Positions 26,866-34,319 of a DNA stretch of 34,319 nt are shown piece by piece. A program made the translations under genes and the position numbers. Origin of the DNA: Pelagophyceae sp. CCMP2097. Its lineage: Eukaryota; Sar; Pelagophyceae. The stretch spans positions 726,738 to 761,056 of the forward strand of contig MU657174.1 in assembly GCA_026770575.1 (NCBI GenBank), given 5' to 3'. The notes below the pieces were generated by a model. The model was not told the origin of the DNA. It did not search any database and was given only the letters and a program-made list of their open reading frames with translations. The first letter of the stretch is position 1; every line of letters begins with the position of its first letter.

Positions 26866-29800
26866 CTAGTCGGCGGCGGCGGTCTCGAGGGTGCTGATCT
26901 GTAATTCGAGCTTTGCCAATTCATTGACAGACTCTTGATACTTGACGTGCCCCGGCCCGAGCGACTTGCGCGCGACCACCGCCCGCGCCACGAGCTTCGC
27001 CGCCTGGCGCAGCATGATCACGCCCGCCTCGCGCGCCGACGCCTGGCCGCGGGACTGCGACACGGCGCGCCGCCGCGACTGCGCTGCGGGGCCCGAGGGC
27101 GGCGCACGGTCGGCGAGGAGGCGCGAGCCCTCCATGCGCATGACGCGCGCGAGGCCCGTATACGCGTGCGCCGTGCGCGGGTGCTCCGCGCCGAGGCGCA
27201 GCGTGTAGAGGTCCATGGCCTGCGTATAAAACGCCCGCGACGCTTCAAACGCGGCGCGCTCAAACGCCAGAGACCCGAGCGACATGGACGCCTGCGCCAG
27301 CTCCAAGCCCTCGGGCGCGAACCTGGCCGCGATGCGGTACGCGGCTGTTAAAGTCTCGTCTGCCAGGTCCCAAAAGTCGTCTTCGGAACGCTCGGCGTCG
27401 GGCCTTGAAGACGGGCCAGAGTACAGCGCCGGCGCCGCCTCCGTATCCACGACGGAGCCCATGGTCTTCATGGAAGAACGTTGCACCTTGCGCATGTCGC
27501 CGGGGCCCGCGGTCCGCTTGCCCAGCGGCACGGTCGCGCCAGCCTTTGCCTGCCTTGCGAGCTCTAAAGCGCATTCCGAGAGGAAAGTACCCTGGCCGTT
27601 CAGCGTCTCGGCCAGCGTCAGCGGCACGTCGCCGAGCTGAGTGAGGTAACCCACGGCGGTGGCGAAGCAGGCCTCTGCGAGCTGGATCGTGAACTTCGAC
27701 TCGAGACCGAATTTGATGTGGTACCACCCCAAATTGCGCAGCGACGTCGCCACGAGCAAAACATCAGCCCTGTCCAGATCGGCTCGGAGCCGAGGCTTGC
27801 GCGGCGAGAGAGCCTGGACGTCGATCTCGTAGCCGCGTAAAACATGGTGCAGAATCGTATTCGAACCTCCACCCAGAGGCGCGCACTCGCCGGCCGCGCG
27901 CGGGAGCGGGGCCATGTCGTATCTCGAATACAGCTCGGACAAGCCGCACAAAAGCGAGAGTGCGATGCGCGGCGGTGGCGGCGGCGGCTCTGCGGCGGCG
28001 GCGCCGGCGAGTCTCGGCGTCACGGCGGCGACGGCGAGTCTGTAAAGTCGTTCGGCCTCTCTGTACGACCCGAGCATCATCTGGTCCGCCGCAGCAAGAG
28101 TACAAAAGTCGACGACCTTGACCCCAGCTGAGAGCGGGTGCGCTCTCGCAAAGTGCACCGCCGCACGCGACCGCAGGTCGACGGCGGTGAGCTGCCAGCA
28201 TTTCAAAACGGCGTCCACGGCCGACACCTCGCGCGCATTCGGCACGGGCGACTTTTCCCGAGATTGCGGTGGCGGCGACTGGCTGCCGAGGGACCGCACC
28301 GATCCAGACGGAGACTCGGATTCCCGGTCCTCGACGCGGCTCAGCAGCTCTTCGCGGTCCAAATCTCGCTTGCGCGAGTGGCACTCCTCGAAGAACTCGC
28401 CGATGGCCAGGTGCGACTCACGCTTTTGCTCCACGAGGATAGTCCCGTAAATGACCTACGACGCAGCGTATACGGCCGTCGACAAGGGCTCAACGACGTA
28501 CCTCGTTGGCCGTCGTCGTCGCGAAGCGGTAGAGGCTGCCGCAGTCGTGCAGCGCCGCGTCGCTCGGGTCGCGCTTCAAAAGGCCCGCGTCGACCTAGGG
28601 TACGAAGGTCTGGGGTTACGCTCTGGGGTTCTCAAGACGCGCGCTCCGTGACGATCTATCCGAGGGCCTCTGCCTCTGCGCCCCGGTCTCTGCTCAGTCG
28701 TTGTCCGGGGTTGTCGGGCGCGGGTTTGCGCGAGTTCTCCGAGCGCCTCGTCGACTCTGAGTCGGAGCACGCCTCTGTAGCAGTGCTTCACTGCTCGGTC
28801 GTGGAAAACGGCACCGAAGCAGGAGGCGAGCTTGGCGAGGGCGGTGGCCTGGAGCGATAAAGCATCGAGACGGTGTGTGACGTTCCCAGCCATTGACGAC
28901 GGTAGTCCAACGCGCATCGCAATCGCGTCGCGCCCGGCACCGGACAAGTCGCCCAAAGCCTCGATGAGCTCGTGCTCGCGCTGGGCCTCGCCGGCGCCGG
29001 CGAAGCGCGTGAACCTCAGCCAAGCCTGCGAGTCTGCGACCGTCACCGCCCAGAGCACCGCATCATCTAACGCGACGACGGTCGCGGCTCTCCGCGCGAC
29101 GGCGCCGCCGATGATGGCCGCCTCGCCGACGACGTCGCCGGTTCGCGAGACGTTGACTTCCACGCCATCGACGGAGCACTCGAGAGACCCGCTGACGACT
29201 ACGTAAAGTAAGTTTGCCTTTTCGCCCTGCGTCATCAGGGCGGTGCCGGCGGTGCAGTCCACGCGCCGCATCGACGAAATGATGGCGTCGACGGCGCACC
29301 GCTCCGGTAAACGCCCGCTCTGCCTGCCCGCGCATGCCAAGAGGGCCTTTGCCACGATCGCTTCGACGGCTTCGCTCATGTCTAGAGGCCGGCACCGCTT
29401 CTCCACAAACTTGCCGCCGTTCGCCAAAGCCGCCGACTCAGCTAATGCAGCCGCCTTGCGCACCTGCAGCGCCAGGCCTAGAAACGCAGGGTATGAAAGT
29501 GGCACTCTGGGATCCTTTGGCGGTGGGACGCGGGCGTTTCACCGTCTGCGAGGGCTCGAAGGCGCATGGGATGGCCGCCGCAGGCGTCTAGGGCGTCGCG
29601 AACGCGGTCGATCTGGACATTGTCTCGGCGGACTTTGAGCCTCGCGCAGATGAGCGAGCACGCGGCATCCGCATTCAAAACCTGAAGCGTCACGGCGAGC
29701 GCCGGCGGCCCTTCGGGCAAACGCAGGTCGTTCTCCGCCTTTGTCCGCGTGGCAGCGGGCGTGGGCCTCGAAGCGAGGATGACGGCGAGGCGCGGGCCGG

Positions 29801-32571
29801 CGACGCGGGCGTTCAAAGATGTCGCTAAAGAGCGAAACAAGTCCCAGCCCTCCACAGACAAGTCCTGCGCGTCGTCCACTAGTAGAACGACGTCTGTGGC
29901 GGCCTGGCAAACTAAAGCTTTGAAAGTCGTCGCGAGGACTTCATTCTCCGGTGCGCGAACGGGAGGCGTCTCCCACATGGAAAGCGCGTCGTCGACCAGC
30001 TCGGCGCCGTGGCGAACAAAGCCCCGGGCGAGGGTGAAAGACTGTTCTCGGAGCCGCGTAGAGTTTATCACCATGGCCCCTCCAAAACCTGAAGACGCCG
30101 ACGCCGACATTGCCAGCTTGCCGCCGCCCTTGGCCTCGGGCGCCGGCTCCGCGTTTTCGGTCCCGGCGCGGAAGCCCGCGCCGGCCTCTCTGTTGAGTTC
30201 CGTGAGCGACGTCACGAGCGTGCGCCACAAGTCATCAGCCTTCGAATCGGCATTGGCGTCGACGACGGTGTGCGTCGCCGAATGCGAAAAGCCGAGCTGC
30301 CGCAGCAGCGCCGTCTTGCCGAGGCCGGCGTCGCCGTCTACGAAAATGAAGAAACAACGGTCGGTGGCATCCGCAATCTTCTCATAGATATCCGCCAGCG
30401 CCGAATCGCGGCCGAAGCACCGCGAGTGGTCCGCCTCATCTTCGGCGTCGTCCACCTCCAAGCGGACGTGCGAGCTCCACCTCGTCTCCGCCGCCGGCGA
30501 CGCGCGGTCCGGCGCGCCTGCGGGAGACCCGGCCACCTCCTCCTGCTTCGTCGCGAAGACGCGCACGGGTTCCGCAAAACCCTTTGCGGAGATGGGCGCG
30601 CGCGCCTCGAAGTGTAAAGTGCCGCCGTCGGCAAACTCGAACGTCGAAGCTCTGGCGCGAGTCGGGCCCGCCCCGTCGCGGTCCACAGCGTCGCGGACAC
30701 GCTCGTCGACCAGGATGCAATCGCCGAGGTTCGGCTGCTTCGACGCCGCCGCCATCAGCCTTGCTGCTAAGTTCACGCTCGGGCCCATGACGGCGTACTC
30801 GCATCTGAACGGAGCCCCAACCAAACCGCAAAACGTCACTCCGACGGTGATGCCGCAATACGCCGCAATGTTCTGCTTCGCCAGGGCGCGCACCAAGGCG
30901 TGCGCATACAGCACCTACAGCGACGCCTCGGAAAAATGAGGCGTGGCCTCAAAAGGGGCCGAATTTAAAATTTCGGCCCTTATTGCTCCATTTTTCCATT
31001 CTCCATTTTTCCATTCAGCGGACGCAGGTGTTCAACGGCGCGGCGCTCGTTGTCCTCGAAGGAGCTGCCCCGGACGCCGAAGCACGTGATTGCGACGCAA
31101 CCCTTATCGTCGACAATGAATTGCCGTACCAAGCCGCCCCGCTTGGCGGCGGCTAATTGCACCGTACCAAAACACTCTTGCACCGTGGCGAGGTCGCCCT
31201 GCCGCAGCGCGGCGGAGAATTCCGTCCCGACGAGGTTTGTGAAGCACGTGGTACACGTTCTTTGCTCGGCCAGGTGCGACTCGAGCACACCAGTCGAAGT
31301 GCGCCGCGCGGCGCCCAAAGCGCCCTCGCCGACGAGCGACTCAATCGCACCGAGGACGGGCGGCAGCGCGAATCCGCGGAGGACGTCTGCGGACTTGTCG
31401 TCTCGCAGTTTGATTGACGTACGGCCGCGCCTTTGCAGATAAAGCACTTGGCCCATGGTCAGCGCCCCGGTGCCCTTTGGAGCGCCGCCCGCGGGGCCCG
31501 CGATGACTAAAGTGCGAGTGGACGAAGCAGCGGACCTCAGCGACTGCAGTTTTGTCGGCGGCACGAGCAAAGTGACGCCGTTGGAGCCGCTCTTTTTAGG
31601 CGGCCCCGTGCGCAGCGGCGGCAGCGACCCGGCGGGCCGCGGCGCTGCCGCGCGCAACGCCGCCGCCTCGTGAATCAGCTCCGTCGCCTCTCGGGATAAA
31701 GACGTCTCGCTGGGCCCTGCGAACGGCTCCGCCAGCCGAATCTGCTCCAGGGGCGCTCCAGCCACGACGAACTCCCACCTATGCGCGTCGCCAACGCGGT
31801 AGACGCACGTGTCGCCGCAGCCGATGGCGCAGTGCATGTTAAGGGTCACGTCGACACTTTCTTCGACGACGCGGTGCTGCGCGCCAGGCGCGTGCTGCAG
31901 CGCCAGCGCGCACCTCGCCGCCCTCTCCACGCACTCCGCCAAACCCGCGCGGTCCTGGGCCACCCAGAGGACGAGCATGGCGTCGCCGGCGTACTTCAAA
32001 ACGTCGCCGTCGTGCGAGACGATGATCTCCACCGCGCGCGTATAGATCCGGTTCATGTGCCGCTGCAGAGCCTCGATGCCTACAAAGCAGCGTCGCGCGC
32101 GGCGCGCCGAACGCGGGGAGGAGAGCCTCTGGCCACAGGGGAGTATAGGCCGCGGGGGCGCCTGGCCTTTTCCTCGTTGCGCATGTGTATCTCACCGAGG
32201 CGCGTGGAGAGCCGGGTGAAGCCTGAGATGTCGACGAAGAGGATGCAGCCGAGGACCTTGTCGACGCAGGGCTCGCGCCACTTCTGGACGGCGTTTCGTC
32301 CGGTGGGTCGGTCCGCCTCGTCCTTGGCAAGCCCGAGATGGACATACCCCGGCGAGAACCGCGCGAGCTCGTTGACGAGGCCGCTGCTGTCTCGGTAGTC
32401 GTCCACCGCCGCGGGCCGCCGCCGCAGCAGCGTGGCCCACGTCGCCGAAAACCAGGCCTTTTTCCCGGGCGCCCGGGCCAGCGCAGGGTCCTGCGAGTGG
32501 CTCGAGTCCGCAGAGTCCGAGCTCGCCACCTTGCCGGTGCCCCTGAGGCTCTGCGCCCGCTGGCGCGCCAT
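26866..32571 (-). CDS. Soluble adenylyl cyclase: C1-C2-NTPase-cNBD-TPR
   Basis: Six exons (32571-32196, 32079-31037, 30914-29543, 29477-28771, 28594-28502, 28455-26866) join in frame and code 1726 residues. C1 has FVDISGFT with D114 and KYAGD with K154 and D158; the two Asp bind catalytic metal. QIRLAE has R240; K154 and R240 align with the bicarbonate-binding Lys and Arg of mammalian sAC. C2 keeps the Asn-Arg pair (N521, R525 in SVNLAAR) used in catalysis. A P-loop NTPase follows (GDAGLGKT at 667-674, VVLLVDD at 815-821). A cNBD spans about 991-1086, with GE at 1048-1049 and an Arg at about 1060 in its phosphate cassette. TPR-like helices fill the rest. Converting ATP to cAMP, probably gated by bicarbonate, is the likely role. 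The donor of intron 2 (GTTGAA) is atypical, and that of intron 4 could instead be at 28755. Confidence 0.88.
30935..31016. repeat. Inverted repeats and short tandem repeat inside a cyclase intron
   Basis: Within the intron that splits the C2 domain (31036-30915) lie TGAGGC-GTG-GCCTCA, then GGGGCCGAA and TTCGGCCC around an AT-rich loop, then two copies of TCCATTTTTCCATT. The block is much richer in A and T than the exons and looks like a small inserted element. Confidence 0.7.
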
Positions 32572-33152
32572 GGCGCCGGCGTCGCCGCGCTAGGAAGCGC
32601 GGCGGACCGGAAGATGACGCGCGCTGGGAATTGAGTTGGGAGAAAAAGGTGTTTGCACCCTACCCTTATTTACGGTAATTTACCTTTAGGATTCAATTGC
32701 AAAGTCTTTTACTGGCAAGGAAAATTTCCCAAATTTCTAAAGTGCACTCTACGAGATCTTAAAAGTCTCAAATATTGCAAAAGTCGCGATTTTCGTACTT
32801 ATTGCAATTTCTTGAATTGGGGGGGTCAAATGTACTTTAGGAAATACACATCACTAGACCGCCCGCGTGCCCTCGGGTCCGCGGGTCGGCTTGATCCTCC
32901 AACAGCAAGAGATGCTGTCGTCGAGCTTCAGGGGAAGAAGAACGTTGTGTCCTCGTCAACGCACTTGCCCATTGGATTTGATGGGAAAGTCAGTTCCCCT
33001 TTGGGGAGGGGAAATTCTTAGATTGAACTTCAAGTGAAACCGCAGCACAGTTTTCCGATTTTACATGACAATTTGTACGATCGCGCGATGACTTCGAGAT
33101 GACCGACTTTTACTTTCACCGCGGGCCGCCTCCGGCGCGCGCCTCTTTGCGG
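32572..33152. other. Intergenic region with AT-rich island
   Basis: About 580 bases lie between the ITPase stop and the cyclase start, both on the minus strand. From about 32640 to 32850 the base composition drops sharply toward A and T. Two related segments, ACCTTTAGGATTCAATTGCA at about 32683 and GCCCATTGGATTTGATGGGA at about 32967, each followed by AAGTC, look like diverged copies of one sequence. No gene is called. The cyclase promoter should be at the left end. Confidence 0.5.
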
Positions 33153-34004
33153 TCACGCGTCGTAGAGCTTGGATTCGTCGTGCAAGAACGGCGCGAGGGC
33201 GCAGAGCAGCGCGTGCTCGTAGAGCGCCGTGCGGTCGATGGCGCCGTTGGTGGCTTTGGCCACCGTGCCACCTTTTTGCTTCGAGTTGGAGTCCCCGAAG
33301 ACGATGTCGTCGGCGTCGCCCAACTCCATGGCACCGTGGCCGGCCTCGCCGCCGCGCATGAGGCGTACCACGCGTGGCGGCAGCAAAAACGTCGCCGACC
33401 GCGACGTGCTTAAACGTGCATCGCGCGTCCGGAGGACGGCCATGACAGCAAAGCACTCGACGCCGTCAAAAGCGCCGCCGTCGGCCGCGCAGTCGCCGAC
33501 GCCGCCCTCGAGGCCGACAGAGTAGTCCGCCTCTGCGCCGTCGGCGTGCGCCGCCGCCGCGGCGCGGCACCGCGTCACCGCGCCGCACCGCGTCTCCGCG
33601 TCGCCCCAGGGCTGGTCTTGGACGCCGCTGGCGACTGCGCGCTCGACGACGATGATGGTCAACTCCGGGAACGCGGCGGTGAAGGCGCGGCGCACAGCGT
33701 TGACCTTGACAGGATTCGTCGACCCGACGGCGACGACGATCTCCTTGCCGTCTGAGGAGTGCACCGCCACCTTGGCCTTGCCGTGCTCGTCGAAGCACGC
33801 GCCACCGGTGGATGGCTTGGGCTTCTTCGCCGGCGGAGACGCGGCCGGCGGCGCCGCGGCCGGCTCCGGCTTGGCGTGGTGGGGCGCCGGCGGGGTCAGA
33901 TCGAGGAAGCGGCGCTTTTGGGTCTCGAACTCGGCGAGAGTGAGGATCCCGTTGTCCAGGAGCCTCTTGAGGTGTTCCAGCTGGAACATCGTCGAGGTGT
34001 CCAT
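33153..34004 (-). CDS. Inosine/xanthosine triphosphatase (YjjX/DUF84) with N-terminal SHOCT-like motif
   Basis: The protein has 283 residues from the ATG at 34004; the open frame above it has only a TTG. Residues 1-40 (HLKRLLDNGILTLAEFETQKRRFL) fit the SHOCT helical pair found at protein ends, mostly in bacteria. A Pro/Ala/Lys linker follows. The rest is a complete YjjX-type NTPase: VAVGSTNPVKVNAV, SGVQDQPWGDAETRCGA, ADYSVGLEGGV, ATFLLPPRVVRL, GGTVAKATNGAIDRTALYEHAL. This family hydrolyses ITP and XTP to monophosphates and so keeps damaged purines out of nucleic acids. The linker may place the enzyme in an oligomer through the SHOCT helices. A single exon is enough. Known YjjX proteins are about 170-180 residues, so the N-terminal addition is about 100 residues. 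Confidence 0.9.
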   Translation of the reverse strand: MDTSTMFQLEHLKRLLDNGILTLAEFETQKRRFLDLTPPAPHHAKPEPAAAPPAASPPAKKPKPSTGGACFDEHGKAKVAVHSSDGKEIVVAVGSTNPVKVNAVRRAFTAAFPELTIIVVERAVASGVQDQPWGDAETRCGAVTRCRAAAAAHADGAEADYSVGLEGGVGDCAADGGAFDGVECFAVMAVLRTRDARLSTSRSATFLLPPRVVRLMRGGEAGHGAMELGDADDIVFGDSNSKQKGGTVAKATNGAIDRTALYEHALLCALAPFLHDESKLYDA

Positions 34005-34319
34005 CTGCCCACCACCGCAGCCGGCGAAGCCGGAGTTAGAGCGCGAGGCCGCCAAATTGTATAACGAGGCGCGCGCGGGTTCTAGGAGTCTCGCGAGCTC
34101 GGAGGGGAGACCGAGCTCCCGCGGCGCCGTCGAGATGGCGCCTCGCGTGAGCGCGGCCGTCCTAGGAATTCCTATTGAACAAAAAAACTTGGGATCGCCG
34201 AGAAGCCGAGATGCAAGGTCACGACGCCTTACTGAATTACAATTGCTCTGTAATGCAGTTTGTTTCAGTTGGCTCGTCCGTTGGCTTTTTTCGAGTGCGC
34301 TTACGGGGGTCCTATGATC
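34005..34319. other. Right-edge region upstream of the ITPase gene
   Basis: It should hold the ITPase promoter. It carries CCTAGGAATTCCTA at 34161-34174, the palindrome seen in clusters at 13461-13573, and becomes AT-rich toward the right edge. No exon recognised. Confidence 0.5.

Noticed and set aside
26866..28434. TPR protein as a separate gene starting at 28434
   Set aside because: The frame starts with GTG and a stop lies just upstream at 28458-28456. A TAG acceptor before 28455 and a matching exon at 28594-28502 join it in phase to the cyclase.
28576..29505. Separate cyclic-nucleotide-binding protein
   Set aside because: No ATG opens it (GTG only), and its phase fits the NTPase exon through a 65-nt intron, so it is read as part of the cyclase.
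1..34319. tRNA, rRNA or snRNA genes
   Set aside because: I looked for tRNA B-box-like GGTTCGA sequence with a pairing acceptor stem and for rRNA-like blocks and found none convincing; a covariance-model scan would be needed to exclude them.

Overview
This is a GC-rich nuclear contig from a eukaryote, most likely a single-celled alga with a complex (secondary) plastid, such as a pelagophyte or another stramenopile. The eukaryotic signs are short GT-AG introns (about 45-122 nt, often with GTGCG or GTGAG donors and CGCAG or TAG acceptors), TAF13, a Mad3/BubR1 checkpoint protein, a ciliary-type repeat protein and a soluble adenylyl cyclase. The plastid clue is an ABC1 kinase whose N-terminus looks like a signal peptide followed by a Phe at the cleavage site and a basic stretch. 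The species assignment is inference. The contig has a 657-base assembly gap at 20281-20937.

Layout from left to right. 1-1023 (-): CIMIP2/FAM166-like repeat protein, cut by the window edge. 1369-4003 (-): plastid-type ABC1 kinase. 4245-6377 (+): fusion of a PfkB sugar kinase with a xylose-isomerase-like TIM barrel. 6719-8632 (+): long coiled coil with 11-residue repeats. 8878-10013 (+): SAP-like protein. 10143-13073 (-): intronless CHASE hybrid histidine kinase. 13074-13759: repeat-rich spacer. 13760-14936 (-): LOTUS-like protein. 15043-16350 (+): Mad3/BubR1. 16651-18714 (-): orphan protein with an IQ motif. 18715-19620: mostly unassigned. 19621-20001 (-): small secreted Cys-rich protein. 20047-21300: hairpin, microsatellite, gap and dispersed repeat. 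21302-21643 (+): TAF13. 21679-24051 (-): tandem PHB-depolymerase-like protein. 24205-26579 (+): secreted M14 metallocarboxypeptidase. 26866-32571 (-): a six-exon, 1726-residue soluble adenylyl cyclase. 32572-33152: AT-rich spacer. 33153-34004 (-): ITPase/XTPase of the YjjX type with an N-terminal SHOCT-like helix pair.

The most striking object is the cyclase. Its fragments in different reading frames join through five phase-consistent introns into one protein with the order C1 cyclase, C2 cyclase, P-loop NTPase, cyclic-nucleotide-binding domain (cNBD), TPR region. The C1 half keeps both metal Asp residues, and the Lys and Arg positions that bind bicarbonate in mammalian sAC. A cNBD in the same chain suggests direct feedback by its own product. 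The window also holds a second sensory protein, the CHASE hybrid kinase.

Genes are packed tightly. Three divergent pairs share short candidate promoters (4004-4244, 14937-15042, 24052-24204), and TAF13 and the depolymerase-like gene converge with 35 bases between stops. Splice sites below were placed by eye from reading-frame continuity and GT-AG dinucleotides. No transcript or database search was available.
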